Positions 7,477-16,265 are shown, counted from the stretch's first letter. The stretch: 64,000 bases of DNA from Polaromonas sp. CF318 (GCF_000282655.1 NZ_AKIV01000148.1:1-64000), one strand, 5' to 3'. Made by a program: numbers and translations. The notes: generated from the sequence alone by a model not told the origin.

Positions 7477-9521
7477 GCGACCTGAGCGACGGCTACCACG
7501 TCCTGCTGGATGCCATCGCTCGCGGGCTTGAGCCCGACCCTAATCTGTCGCCCGACGTATGGGCTGACACCTTCATGGTGGTACCGAAAGAGTCCGGCGC
7601 TTCGGAACCTGGCCCTTACAAGACATCGCGCACGCCTCACGCGCGGCAGGTGATGCAGGCGCTGGCACCGTCGAATCCATGCAAACGCGTGGTGGTGCAG
7701 GGGGCGTCGCAGATGCTCAAGACGCAGGTGGCGCTTAACTTCCTGGGGGAGACAGTCCACCAGCGCCCCAAGAATTTCCTGTGGCTGGTGCCAACGGGCA
7801 AGCTGCATAAACGCGCGGCTGCTCGGATCGACAAGACCGTGGCGGCCGTGCCGGTGCTGCGCGAACGCTTTGCCCGCCCAGGCTCGCGCGTATCGACCAA
7901 CAACAACGACATCAAGGCCTATGCCGGCGGCGCGCTCTACATCGCCACCGCCGGCGCAGCGGCCAACCTGTCGGAACTGTCCGTGACCTATGTGGTCTAC
8001 GACGAGGTCGACCGCAGCAAGGACAACGTGGGCGGCGAGGGTGACCCGAAGGAGTTGGCGGAAACCCGGCAGACCTCGCACGAGAAGGACCGCAAATCGT
8101 ATTACCCCAGTTCGCCCACCATTGAGGGCGAGTCAGCCATCAACTCGCTCTACCTGGCCGGCACCCAACGTGTCGCCTTGTTTGAATGCATCCATTGCGG
8201 TGCGGCCCAGCCGATGGAATTTTTCAACGCAGATGGCAATCCAACGCTGATCGTCAGCGACGACGGCAAGCGCGCCATGTACCCCTGCAGCGAATGCGGC
8301 GGCCTGCATGAGGAGGGCGACAAGTCGCGCATGTTCGCGCGTGGGCTTTGGAGTGAAGGCGTCCCTGGCGATGGCGAAACCGAAAGCTTCCTGATTTCCG
8401 CGATGTTCCTGCCTTACGGCTGGCTGCCATGGATATCGCTCATGAAGCAATACGAGGCGGCCAAGGCGAAGCTGGAAGACGGCAGCGAAGAGTCGATGAT
8501 CGTGTTCTACAACACACGGCTGGCGCAATGCTGGGCCCGCACGAAAGAGACGACTCGATACGATGCGCTGCTCAACCGCGCAGAGCCTTACAAGTTGGGG
8601 ACCGTGCCGGCCGGCGGGCTTGTGCTCACCGCGGCGATCGACTGCCAAGCCTACCGGCTGGAGATGAAGGTCAAGGCATGGGGCGAAGGCATGGAAAGCT
8701 GGGTTGTGGACTACCAGGTGATCCATGGCGCGCCATCGGAGCACAGCACATGGGATCGCGCTGATGAGTTGCTCAAGGGGAGATACCGGCACGCCAGTGG
8801 CCAGATGCTCAATATCTCCGCTGCGTTTATCAATGCTGACGGCAAGGCTGGCACCTCACAGGACGTTTACAACTTCACCGCCATCCGCCGCCGTCGGAAT
8901 ATCTTCTCGGTTAAAGGCGCAAGCCGCCCGGGCCGTCCCATCCTGAGCGCCAAACCGACGTTGGTGGACTACACGTGGCGCGGCAAGACGGAGAAAAAAG
9001 GTGCGCAACTTTGGTTCACGGGGGGCGACACGGCCAAGGATTACCTGCAGGCCCGCTGGGCGAAGACATCAGGCCCTGGCGCCGTGCACTTTTCCAACGA
9101 ATTGCCCGAGAGCTACTTCAAGGGCCTCGTCGCCGAGTACCGCACCTATGGCTACAAGCGCGGGCGCAAGGTCAGTTGGTGGGAGCAAAAGAAGGGCGAG
9201 GCCAATGAGCCGCTGGACCTAGAGGTCTACAACCTTGGTGCGGCCTACTTTCTCGGTCTGCATAAGAAGACCGAACACGGCTGGCAACTGCTGCGCGACC
9301 GCCTCACACCGATAAGCCAGGACCTCTTCGCTGCCGCTGATACACCTCCGCAGACCGAGGATCAGACTGGAGTGCAAACGCGTGCACTCCAGGGAACAAT
9401 AGAAGACGGTGCGCCACCGCGCCGCGCCACAGAGATCCCTGCAGCACCGGCCAAAGAGCCCTCAAAGGTTGTCGACGGCAAGATCACGTTGGGCTCTGGT
9501 AGCCGTCGGGGCGGCAGATGA
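7473..9521 (+). CDS. Terminase large subunit (GpA family)
   Basis: A 682-residue protein of the lambda gpA family. The ATPase motif VVQGASQMLKT (residues about 72-82) is the family's deviant Walker A. YVVYDEVDRSK is Walker B. A zinc-knuckle-like pair CIHCGAA and CSECGG follows near residues 235-275. The C-terminal half carries the nuclease domain with acidic residues (AAIDCQ, AFINADG). It cuts concatemeric DNA and pumps it through the portal. Full length for the family. Confidence 0.93.
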   Translation: MSDLSDGYHVLLDAIARGLEPDPNLSPDVWADTFMVVPKESGASEPGPYKTSRTPHARQVMQALAPSNPCKRVVVQGASQMLKTQVALNFLGETVHQRPKNFLWLVPTGKLHKRAAARIDKTVAAVPVLRERFARPGSRVSTNNNDIKAYAGGALYIATAGAAANLSELSVTYVVYDEVDRSKDNVGGEGDPKELAETRQTSHEKDRKSYYPSSPTIEGESAINSLYLAGTQRVALFECIHCGAAQPMEFFNADGNPTLIVSDDGKRAMYPCSECGGLHEEGDKSRMFARGLWSEGVPGDGETESFLISAMFLPYGWLPWISLMKQYEAAKAKLEDGSEESMIVFYNTRLAQCWARTKETTRYDALLNRAEPYKLGTVPAGGLVLTAAIDCQAYRLEMKVKAWGEGMESWVVDYQVIHGAPSEHSTWDRADELLKGRYRHASGQMLNISAAFINADGKAGTSQDVYNFTAIRRRRNIFSVKGASRPGRPILSAKPTLVDYTWRGKTEKKGAQLWFTGGDTAKDYLQARWAKTSGPGAVHFSNELPESYFKGLVAEYRTYGYKRGRKVSWWEQKKGEANEPLDLEVYNLGAAYFLGLHKKTEHGWQLLRDRLTPISQDLFAAADTPPQTEDQTGVQTRALQGTIEDGAPPRRATEIPAAPAKEPSKVVDGKITLGSGSRRGGR

Positions 9522-9832
9522 GTCGCCCGGAAGATATCGACCGGGACGTTGACATCGTTCTTGTCATCCTCAACCTGGTCGCAGAGACGACACCAGACCT
9601 CACACCGGAGCGACGCCGAGAGATCGAGCAGGTTGTTCGCATGAGATATGGCGGCCTGCGTGCACGCATTGCAAAACGCAAGCAGCACCCCACACCGGAG
9701 CAGCGCGAGAAGGTGGTACGCGAGGCGTTGTCAGTGGCGAACACCACCGTCTCCACTGATGTGCTTGCCGACGCCGGCGGCATTCATCGGGCAACCCTGT
9801 ACCGATACCTCAAGCGGCGCGCGCCTGAATAG
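9518..9832 (+). CDS. Small HTH protein, candidate late-gene activator (Mor/C-like)
   Basis: A 104-residue protein whose ATG overlaps the terminase stop. The N-terminal part is acidic and helical. RRREIEQVVRMRYGG and a C-terminal HTH (VSTDVLADAGGIHRATLYRY) recall Mor/C-type phage activators, though the similarity is judged by eye only. It ends three bases before the first of three identical late-promoter-like elements (9835), which makes it the best candidate for the factor that binds them. Confidence 0.6.
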   Translation: MSRPEDIDRDVDIVLVILNLVAETTPDLTPERRREIEQVVRMRYGGLRARIAKRKQHPTPEQREKVVREALSVANTTVSTDVLADAGGIHRATLYRYLKRRAPE

Positions 9833-9834
9833 TT

Positions 9835-9877
9835 GTCGCAATTTGGCCTATTTTTTCGTGACGCCAGTTTTTAGACT
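9835..9877 (+). promoter_or_regulatory. Late-promoter-like element, copy 1
   Basis: A 22-bp core (GTCGCAATTTGGCC then TATTTTTT, 9835-9856) is followed after exactly 15 bp by TAGACT (9872-9877), a plausible -10. No good -35 exists at the proper spacing, which suggests activator dependence. Transcription would begin about three bases before the ATG at 9887, so the first message would be leaderless or nearly so; no Shine-Dalgarno is present. Confidence 0.7.
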
Positions 9878-9886
9878 GCGTCAACT

Positions 9887-10114
9887 ATGGCAGGCATCAC
9901 ACTTGAAACGGCGCAAGCCCAACTTACCCTCTACTTGAGCGCGGAGGCCAAAGTCCTTTCGGGGCAATCCTATGAAATCGCCGGGCGCAAATGGACACGC
10001 GCCAACCTGGCCGAGATACAGGCAGGGATCGACCTCTGGAACAATCGCGTCAAGCAACTCACTGAACGCGCCGCCGGTCGCGGACGTGCGCGCACCGTGG
10101 TTGTTGCGGGTTGA
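9887..10114 (+). CDS. Head-tail joining/gpW-like protein (DUF6148 type)
   Basis: A 75-residue protein with a pattern (TLETAQAQLTLYLSAEAKVL, then AEIQAGIDLWNNRVKQL) like gpW and DUF6148 head-joining proteins, which lie between terminase and portal genes. gpW closes the packaged head and connects the tail. It is the first gene after late-promoter copy 1 and has no ribosome binding site, in line with leaderless translation. Its stop nearly touches the portal start. Confidence 0.75.
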   Translation: MAGITLETAQAQLTLYLSAEAKVLSGQSYEIAGRKWTRANLAEIQAGIDLWNNRVKQLTERAAGRGRARTVVVAG

Positions 10115-10116
10115 TC

Positions 10117-11775
10117 ATGGACGCATCCAAGCGCCCGAACCCACGCTTCGAGCCTACCGTTATCGAACGGGCGCTTTCCCTTATCGCTCCGAAAACTGCG
10201 CAACGCATGTTCCAGGGGCGAGTGCGCTTCGAAGCCACCGCGGCGGTGGGCCGTGGCATGGGCGGCTATATCGGTGCGAGGCGAGACAGGGCCGCCACCG
10301 CTGAATGGAATCCTGGCGGTGGTTCGCCGCAGGTCGACATCTCGCCAGACCTCCCCATGTTGCGCGACCGCAGCCGCGACCAGATGCGCAATGCGCCCGT
10401 TGCTCTGGGCGCGCTCACCACCGACGTGCTGCATGTCGTCGGCACTGGTCTGAGCTACACCCCCGCGATTGATGCCAAGCGCCTGGGCATTTCCGAGGAG
10501 CGCGCGCAGGAATGGATGGAGGACACGAAGTGGCGCTTCAAGGCGTGGGCCGACTCGCCGGACTGCGACTACCGCCGCCAACTCGATTTCTACAGCCAAG
10601 TAGAACTGGCGTATCGGTCATGGAAGGAAAGCGGTGATTGCTTCGTCCTCACGCCCATGCTCAAGCGCAACGGCGAGGACATGCTCGTCTTGCAATTGGT
10701 TGAGGCCGACCGGGTCTGCAATCCGCGCGGCCAGCAGGATAGCGACAAACTACAGGACGGCGTGGTGCTCGATCCCGAGACGGGCACGCCAACCGCGATT
10801 CACGTCTCCAAGAACCATCCTGGTGATTGGCGCGGCACCAATGAATGGACGGAAGTCCAACTTCGAGGGAAAGACACAGACCGCCGCAATGTGCTGCATC
10901 TCATGGACGTACTGCGGCCTGGCCAGGTGCGCGGCGTGCCATGGATCGCGCCCATCATCGAGCCGCTCAAGCAACTGCAGAAGTGGAGCGACGCGGAGCT
11001 CAACGCCGCCGTCGTCACCAGTATCTTTGCCATCTTCATGGAGATGGACGCCGAGGCGTTCGGCGACCTCTACGACGACACGGCAGCGTCCAAGCTGGTC
11101 AACTCAGCAGAGAAGTGGTCCGGCAAGATGGAGAGCGGCAAGGCCGTGAACCTGCTGCCCGGGGAAAAAGCCAACATGGTCACGCCAGGAAGGCCGAACC
11201 CGGAGTTCGATCCTTTCTGGAACGCGACGGTGCGTCAGATCGGTATGGCCTTGGGTATGCCGCATGAAGTACTCACCATGCACTTCCAGAGCAGCTACAC
11301 CGCCGCGCGCGGCGCGCTGCTGATGGCCTGGCGCGGTTTCAGCCAGCGCCGCGAGAAGCTCGCAAAGCTCATGTGCCAGCCTGTGCTGGAACTCTGGCTG
11401 GCCAACGAAGTGTCTGCCGGTCGTATCAGTTGCCCCGGCTTCTTTGCAGATCGGACGATTCGCGCCGCCTGGTGCGCTTCCATGTGGACCGGCGACGGCC
11501 CTGGGTCTGTCGATCCCGTGAAGGAGATCACCGCCGCCGAGAAGCGCGTAGCCATGGGGGTAAGCACCCTGCAGGCTGAGTCCATCGCCTACGACGGGCA
11601 GGACTTCGAAGCCAAACACCGCCAGCGCGCCAAGGAGGTTGCCATGCAAAAACGCGATGGCACGGCGCCCGCCGCGATGCCTGGGTCTGTGCCGGCAGCG
11701 GCAGCGCCTTCCGATCCAGGCAATGGCGACGACACCGACCTTGAGACCCAACCGCCACAGCGTCAGAAAAAGTAG
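10117..11775 (+). CDS. Phage portal protein (lambda gpB family)
   Basis: 552 residues from the ATG at 10117; a TTG at 10111 overlapping the previous stop is an alternative. The sequence fits lambda-type portal proteins (PF05136): early DISPDLPMLRDRSRDQMRN, GDCFVLTPML, and late GMALGMPHEVLTMHFQSSYT. Portal dodecamers form the DNA channel at one vertex of the capsid. The C-terminal tail is Pro/Gln-rich. The protein ends just before late-promoter copy 2. Confidence 0.93.
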   Translation: MDASKRPNPRFEPTVIERALSLIAPKTAQRMFQGRVRFEATAAVGRGMGGYIGARRDRAATAEWNPGGGSPQVDISPDLPMLRDRSRDQMRNAPVALGALTTDVLHVVGTGLSYTPAIDAKRLGISEERAQEWMEDTKWRFKAWADSPDCDYRRQLDFYSQVELAYRSWKESGDCFVLTPMLKRNGEDMLVLQLVEADRVCNPRGQQDSDKLQDGVVLDPETGTPTAIHVSKNHPGDWRGTNEWTEVQLRGKDTDRRNVLHLMDVLRPGQVRGVPWIAPIIEPLKQLQKWSDAELNAAVVTSIFAIFMEMDAEAFGDLYDDTAASKLVNSAEKWSGKMESGKAVNLLPGEKANMVTPGRPNPEFDPFWNATVRQIGMALGMPHEVLTMHFQSSYTAARGALLMAWRGFSQRREKLAKLMCQPVLELWLANEVSAGRISCPGFFADRTIRAAWCASMWTGDGPGSVDPVKEITAAEKRVAMGVSTLQAESIAYDGQDFEAKHRQRAKEVAMQKRDGTAPAAMPGSVPAAAAPSDPGNGDDTDLETQPPQRQKK

Positions 11776-11817
11776 TCGCAATTTGGCCTATTTTTTTCAG
11801 CCCTGAATTTCTACAGT
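11775..11817 (+). promoter_or_regulatory. Late-promoter-like element, copy 2
   Basis: The same 22-bp core as at 9835 (11775-11796), then exactly 15 bp to TACAGT (11812-11817). The ATG of the protease gene is at 11825, seven bases after the hexamer, so the transcript would start at or next to the initiation codon. No ribosome binding site is visible. Confidence 0.7.
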
Positions 11818-11824
11818 CACATCC

Positions 11825-13285
11825 ATGAAATTGCTCGACCTCATCACCGCACCTTGGGCCATCGCGCCGGAAAAGCTGCGCGAGATCCAGGCTATTTACG
11901 CCACACACCTGCGCGGCGAAAAGATCGACGTAGACGCCATTGAGGCGCGACTGGGCCGTCCGCTGGCCAACGAGCAGCAGGAATACCAGATCATGCAGGG
12001 CGGTGTCGCCGTGCTGAGCCTTGAAGGTGTCATGGCCCCCAAGGCCAACCTGTTCATGCGCATCAGCGGCGGCGTCTCCACGCAGTTGGCAAACACCCAG
12101 ATCGAAAGCGCGATTGCCGACCCGCGTGTTACCGCCATCGTGCTGTCTATCGATTCCCCTGGCGGCAGTGTCTTTGGCACGCCCGAACTCGCGGCAACCG
12201 TGCGCGAGCTGTCCGCCATCAAACCCATCGTGACCGTGACCGAAGCGACTCTGGCAAGCGCCGCCTACTGGGTTGGGGCTGCTGCAAATGCCGTCTACAT
12301 CAGCGGCCCCACCGTGCAAGTTGGTTCTATTGGCGTGGTGGCAAGCCACAGCTATGACCCCAGGTCAAACGGCACCGTCACCGAAATCACCGCGGGCAAA
12401 TACAAGCGCATCGCCAGCGCCAACGGCCCGCTTTCCGACGAGGGACGCGCCTACATGCAGGGGCACGTGGACCACCTGTATTCCGTGTTCGTTGATGCGG
12501 TGGCCGGTTACCGCGGCACCACTCCCGAGGCCGTGCTCGAAAACATGGCCGACGGTCGCGTCTTCATCGGTCAGCAAGCCATAGACCACGGCCTGGTGGA
12601 CGGCATGTCCACCGTCGACGCCATGGTCGAGCAACTCGCCGCCAACCCCGCAAAGTTTGCCCGCCGCCAGAAGGCTGTATTCGCACTGGGCGGCCTCCCA
12701 TCACCTTCCGCAGAAGCCGCCGGTGCGCAGGCGTCTGCACCACCCGCCGAGCCGGTGCAGCTCGAACACTCCGCAACCTCAACGCAAAGGACTCCAACCA
12801 TGGACCGCGCTACCCTTGAAAAAGACCACCCCGCTCTGTTTGCACAACTGCAAACCGAATTCCTCGCCACCGGCGCCTCCGCCGAGCGTGCCCGCATCCA
12901 GGCCGTTGAATCGGCCTTGATTCCCGGCCACGAAGCCCTGATCGCCGGGCTCAAGTTTGACGGCAAGACGACTGGTGGCGACGCCGCGATCGCCGTCAAC
13001 AAAGCCGAGCGCGACCTGCGCGTCAAGCAAGGCGCCGCCAGCAACACCGATGCACCGGCACCGGTAGCCAGCACCCCACCGCCGGCAGTTGATGCCTCGG
13101 CTTCCGCCAAGGAAGACGCCGAGAAGAAGCGCCTGGCAGGCCTGCCGGTCGAAGAGCGCTGCAAGGCCCAGTGGGAAGGCGACGCAAACCTGCGCGCTGA
13201 ATTCTCCAGCCTGAGCCACTACACCGCCCTGGTGAAGGCCGAAGAAAGCGGCAAGGTCCGCGTTCTGGGCAAGAAGGCCGCGTAA
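11825..13285 (+). CDS. S49-family capsid protease fused to scaffold (lambda gpC-like)
   Basis: A 486-residue protein. Residues about 55-270 form a ClpP/SppA-type S49 protease: IVLSIDSPGGSVFGTPE, the nucleophile region TLASAAYWVG, and VQVGSIGVVAS. The C-terminal part (from about 326) is charged and helical like a scaffold. This matches lambda gpC, whose 3' end also encodes the scaffold Nu3. It should mature the prohead and then be removed. It is the first gene after late-promoter copy 2 and probably leaderless. Confidence 0.9.
   Translation: MKLLDLITAPWAIAPEKLREIQAIYATHLRGEKIDVDAIEARLGRPLANEQQEYQIMQGGVAVLSLEGVMAPKANLFMRISGGVSTQLANTQIESAIADPRVTAIVLSIDSPGGSVFGTPELAATVRELSAIKPIVTVTEATLASAAYWVGAAANAVYISGPTVQVGSIGVVASHSYDPRSNGTVTEITAGKYKRIASANGPLSDEGRAYMQGHVDHLYSVFVDAVAGYRGTTPEAVLENMADGRVFIGQQAIDHGLVDGMSTVDAMVEQLAANPAKFARRQKAVFALGGLPSPSAEAAGAQASAPPAEPVQLEHSATSTQRTPTMDRATLEKDHPALFAQLQTEFLATGASAERARIQAVESALIPGHEALIAGLKFDGKTTGGDAAIAVNKAERDLRVKQGAASNTDAPAPVASTPPPAVDASASAKEDAEKKRLAGLPVEERCKAQWEGDANLRAEFSSLSHYTALVKAEESGKVRVLGKKAA
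12800..13285 (+). CDS. Internal in-frame scaffold protein (Nu3-like)
   Basis: An ATG at 12800 is in frame with the protease gene and is preceded by AAAGG at nine bases, a usable ribosome binding site. It would give a 161-residue protein equal to the C-terminus of the protease, starting MDRATLEKDHPALF, with charged helices and a Pro/Ala linker. In lambda, Nu3 is made in just this way from within gene C. Calling it here is inference from that arrangement and the start signal. Confidence 0.65.
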   Translation: MDRATLEKDHPALFAQLQTEFLATGASAERARIQAVESALIPGHEALIAGLKFDGKTTGGDAAIAVNKAERDLRVKQGAASNTDAPAPVASTPPPAVDASASAKEDAEKKRLAGLPVEERCKAQWEGDANLRAEFSSLSHYTALVKAEESGKVRVLGKKAA

Positions 13286-13326
13286 CCGCGCCGACTCAAA
13301 CCGAACAACTCCACAAGGAAACCATC

Positions 13327-14094
13327 ATGACCACCCTCGCAGTCAATGCTCCGCGCGCCTACGAAATCGGTACGCGCAACGAATTCCCCGTCATCGCCAG
13401 TGACATCGTCTACGAAGGCGCTGCCGTCGGCATCGTGCCTGGCACAGGCCACGCCCGCCCGCTGACCTCCGCCGACCGGTTCGGTGGCTTCGCCGAATCG
13501 AAGGCCGACAACTCGGCCGGCGCTGCTGCCGCCATCAACGTGCGCACGATCGAGAGCGGCAAGATCCAACTCTCCGTAACCGGCGCGGTCATCACCGACG
13601 GGGGCCAGCCCGTTTACGCGAGCGACGACGACACTTTCACCTTCTCCCCAGTCGGCACGGTCTTCGTCGGCTTCGTGCACCGCTTCGTCAGCGCCGGCGT
13701 GGTGGTGGTCGCGTTCGATGCCCTGAATTACCAGGACCCATGGCATGCCTACTCGGTGCGCGAGACCATCAGCGCCGACAAGACGCTGGACATCGAAGAC
13801 AACGGCAAGGCCTTCTTCGTCGACACCGACGCCAAGGTAGTCACCCTGCCGGCTGTTGCCACGCCTGTGAACTGCGCCATCGTGAACATCGCCGCCTTCG
13901 GCGCGGTATTCCTCAAGATCAGCCCGGCCGCAGCCGACAAGATCCAGGGCCCTGACCTCCCCGGCACGGACAACACCGCCCTGGGCAACACCAAGGCTAC
14001 CGCACGCCGCGGCGACTACGTGGTGCTCGGCACCGGCGACGCCAACGGCCCCATCGTCCGCTCGCTGCGCGGCACCTGGGCCACCGGCAACTGA
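13327..14094 (+). CDS. Capsid decoration/cement protein (DUF2190-like)
   Basis: A 255-residue protein between the protease/scaffold and the major capsid gene, where lambda has its decoration protein gpD. The N-terminal 130 residues (FPVIASDIVYEGAAVGIVPG, then VTGAVITDGGQPVYASDDDTF) fit the small beta-rich DUF2190 type. The C-terminal 110 residues form a second beta-rich domain. A clear AAGGAAACC motif precedes the ATG. Binding to the outside of the capsid is inferred from position. Confidence 0.7.
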   Translation: MTTLAVNAPRAYEIGTRNEFPVIASDIVYEGAAVGIVPGTGHARPLTSADRFGGFAESKADNSAGAAAAINVRTIESGKIQLSVTGAVITDGGQPVYASDDDTFTFSPVGTVFVGFVHRFVSAGVVVVAFDALNYQDPWHAYSVRETISADKTLDIEDNGKAFFVDTDAKVVTLPAVATPVNCAIVNIAAFGAVFLKISPAAADKIQGPDLPGTDNTALGNTKATARRGDYVVLGTGDANGPIVRSLRGTWATGN

Positions 14095-14145
14095 GCCGAC
14101 TGAACGCAGTTTCAAACATCCACTGAACAACACAGGAAAAAGATC

Positions 14146-15099
14146 ATGGACCAAAGCATCCTCTCCAGCCGCGCGATTCGCGGCATGTACTTCGCCCGGC
14201 TTGAAACCAATGCCGGCTTGCCCTGGGTGGCCGGCCTGTCGAACATGTTCGGCTCCGACCAGTCCAGCGAGACCTACGCCTTCCTGGGCCAGTCGCCTGG
14301 CTTCCGCGAATGGATCGGCGGCCGGCAGGCCAAGGGCCTGTCCAGCAACAGCATGGCCATCACGAACAAGCATTACGAGGCCACCCTCGAAATTGCCGTG
14401 AAGGACGCCCGGCGCGACAAGACGGGGCAGATTGAGGCCCGCGTGCAGGAATTCGCCGACCGTTCCATCACCCACTGGGCCAGCCTGCTGTCCACGCTGC
14501 TGCTCAATGGCGCCAGCACCGTGTGCTACGACGGCCAGTACTTCTTCGACACCGACCACGTCGAAGGACAGTCCGGGACGCAAAGCAACTCCATCACGGT
14601 GGACATCTCCACGCTGCCAGCGGCAGTGCATGGCGTTGTCACCGCGCCCTCGGTGGAAGAGTTCCAGCAGGCCATGCTCGCCGGCATTGCGCAGATCCTG
14701 TCTTTCAAGGACGACAAGGGTGAGCCGATGAACGAGAACGCCAAGGAGTTCATCGTCAAGGTGCCGGTGAGCCTCTTCCTCACGGCCTCCGCTGCCGTCA
14801 CGGCCATCACCACGGCCGCCCTGCAGCAGAACCTGAACCCCAACATGATCGCCGGTCTCAAGATCAGCGTGGTCATGAACCCCCGCCTGTCCAGCTGGAC
14901 CGACAAGTTCACCGTGCACCGTGTGGACAGCCCGATCAAGGGCCTGATCTGCCAGGAAGAAAAGGGCACCGAGCTGAAAGTCAAGGCCGAAGGCTCGGAG
15001 TTCGAGTTCGACAACGACGCATGGCAGTTCGGCCTGGATAGCTGGCGCAACGTCGGCTATGGCTACTGGCAGCGTGCCTGCCTGGTGACGATGATCTGA
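14146..15099 (+). CDS. Major capsid protein (Mu gpT-like)
   Basis: A 317-residue protein with features of the Mu-like major head subunit gpT: SSRAIRGMYFARLET at the start, the E-loop-like WIGGRQAKGLSSNSM, and a C-terminal QFGLDSWRNVGYGYWQ. It should have the HK97 fold and build the icosahedral shell. The gene is full length. Pairing a gpT-type capsid with lambda-type terminase and portal shows modular exchange. Confidence 0.88.
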   Translation: MDQSILSSRAIRGMYFARLETNAGLPWVAGLSNMFGSDQSSETYAFLGQSPGFREWIGGRQAKGLSSNSMAITNKHYEATLEIAVKDARRDKTGQIEARVQEFADRSITHWASLLSTLLLNGASTVCYDGQYFFDTDHVEGQSGTQSNSITVDISTLPAAVHGVVTAPSVEEFQQAMLAGIAQILSFKDDKGEPMNENAKEFIVKVPVSLFLTASAAVTAITTAALQQNLNPNMIAGLKISVVMNPRLSSWTDKFTVHRVDSPIKGLICQEEKGTELKVKAEGSEFEFDNDAWQFGLDSWRNVGYGYWQRACLVTMI

Positions 15100-15115
15100 C
15101 GCGGTCTATTTCGCC

Positions 15116-15517
15116 ATGAAATACACCGCTAAAACCGTCGTCCGCCTGCCCTCTGGCTCGGTCCTGGGGCTCAGCCCGACCCAGGTCGGCGCGCGCAAGC
15201 ACGCGCTCAAGGCCATTGAGCGCCAGAAGGGCTGGTACACGGCCCTTGAGCCTGTCGAGTTCAAGGTAGGGGAAGTCTTCCTCTGCAACGACGACTTGCC
15301 CAAAGGCCTGGCTGACTGCGCCGAGGCCGAAGCAAAGGCCAAAGCAGCGGCTGCACAAGCCGAGGCAAAGGCCCGCGCTGAAGCTGACGCCCTGCAGGAA
15401 GCCGCTGCCAAAGCCGAAGCCCATGCCCGCGAGGCGTGGGACAAGGACGGGGCCATGCGCGCGAAGTTCGGCGACGACTTCGACGCTTACTACAACTCGC
15501 TGGCAAAACAAAGCTGA
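15116..15517 (+). CDS. Hypothetical head protein with Ala/Glu-rich coiled coil
   Basis: A 133-residue protein. Residues 1-60 are compact (VRLPSGSVLGLSPTQVGARK). Residues 65-105 are almost pure Ala/Glu/Lys heptads, a likely single helix or coiled coil. It lies between the major capsid and head-tail joining genes, the place of lambda FI, which is also Ala/Glu-rich and helps DNA packaging. The analogy to FI is by position and composition only. Confidence 0.6.
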   Translation: MKYTAKTVVRLPSGSVLGLSPTQVGARKHALKAIERQKGWYTALEPVEFKVGEVFLCNDDLPKGLADCAEAEAKAKAAAAQAEAKARAEADALQEAAAKAEAHAREAWDKDGAMRAKFGDDFDAYYNSLAKQS

Positions 15518-15519
15518 CC

Positions 15520-15831
15520 ATGGCCTTTGAAGAGGACTTCGCCACATTTTTCGACACCGATGAGTTTGCAGTTGATGCAACGCTCAACGGGGTCGAGGTG
15601 CGGCTGATCTTCGACAGGGCCTATCAGTTTGGCGACGTGGGCGGGGCCGGCATGGCCTCCACGCAACCCGTCGCCACCATAGCCACCAGCGCTGTGCCTT
15701 CCTCGGTGGAGGGCAAAGCATTGGTCGTTCAGGGCAGTCAACCGGGCTTCCCAATCGCCCTCAGTTTCACCGTGGCGGCCCATGAACCAGACGGCACCGG
15801 CGTCAGCCAACTCTTCCTGGAGAAAGCATGA
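15520..15831 (+). CDS. Head-tail joining protein (gpFII/Gifsy-2 ATD-like)
   Basis: 103 residues from the ATG at 15520. The pattern EEDFATFFDTDEFAVDAT and the beta-rich end (PIALSFTVAA) fit the small FII-like joining proteins of prophages (PF13856-like). FII forms the ring to which tails attach. The stop overlaps the next ATG (ATGA), indicating coupled translation. Confidence 0.7.
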   Translation: MAFEEDFATFFDTDEFAVDATLNGVEVRLIFDRAYQFGDVGGAGMASTQPVATIATSAVPSSVEGKALVVQGSQPGFPIALSFTVAAHEPDGTGVSQLFLEKA

Positions 15832-16262
15832 CCGCCTTCGGCACCATCGTCGCGGCAATCGTCACGGCGCTGCAGGCGGCCACGGCTGTATCGGCCGTGG
15901 TGGATCGTGCCAGGCTGCGCCCGGTGACGGAAGACATGGCCGACGCTGTGGTGGTCCGCATCCAGGGCGCCAACAACATCGAGCGCTTCGCCATCCGCAA
16001 CGCGCCGGTTGACTGGGACACCGGCATCGCCATTGAGTGCTATGCCCGCCATACCAGCACCACCAGCGGCGACGCCGCCGTCGACGCGCTGCTGGCCAAG
16101 GTATACGCCCGCCTGGCTCAGGACCCGACGCTGGGCGGCTTGGTGATGGACCTCATGCCCACCGAACTCGAATACGACTTTGCCGCGGCTGCAGAAAACC
16201 TCTGCTGCGTCACCCTGACCCTGAAGGTCATGCACCGCACCAACAACCTCACTCTGGAGTAA
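15828..16262 (+). CDS. Minor tail/tail terminator protein (gpU-like)
   Basis: A 144-residue protein located between the joining protein and the tail tube, where lambda has gpZ and gpU. It has an N-terminal hydrophobic helix (GTIVAAIVTALQAATAVSAV) followed by a mixed alpha/beta part. gpU caps the tail tube and fixes its length. The assignment rests mainly on gene order. Confidence 0.6.
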   Translation: MTAFGTIVAAIVTALQAATAVSAVVDRARLRPVTEDMADAVVVRIQGANNIERFAIRNAPVDWDTGIAIECYARHTSTTSGDAAVDALLAKVYARLAQDPTLGGLVMDLMPTELEYDFAAAAENLCCVTLTLKVMHRTNNLTLE

Positions 16263-16265
16263 ATC

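Noticed and set aside
13219-14919. Long open frame antisense to the decoration and capsid genes
   Set aside because: It is a GC-rich shadow of well-supported phage genes, with no ribosome binding site or recognisable domain. The same holds for the long frame opposite ureC-ureB-hupE (45073-47376).
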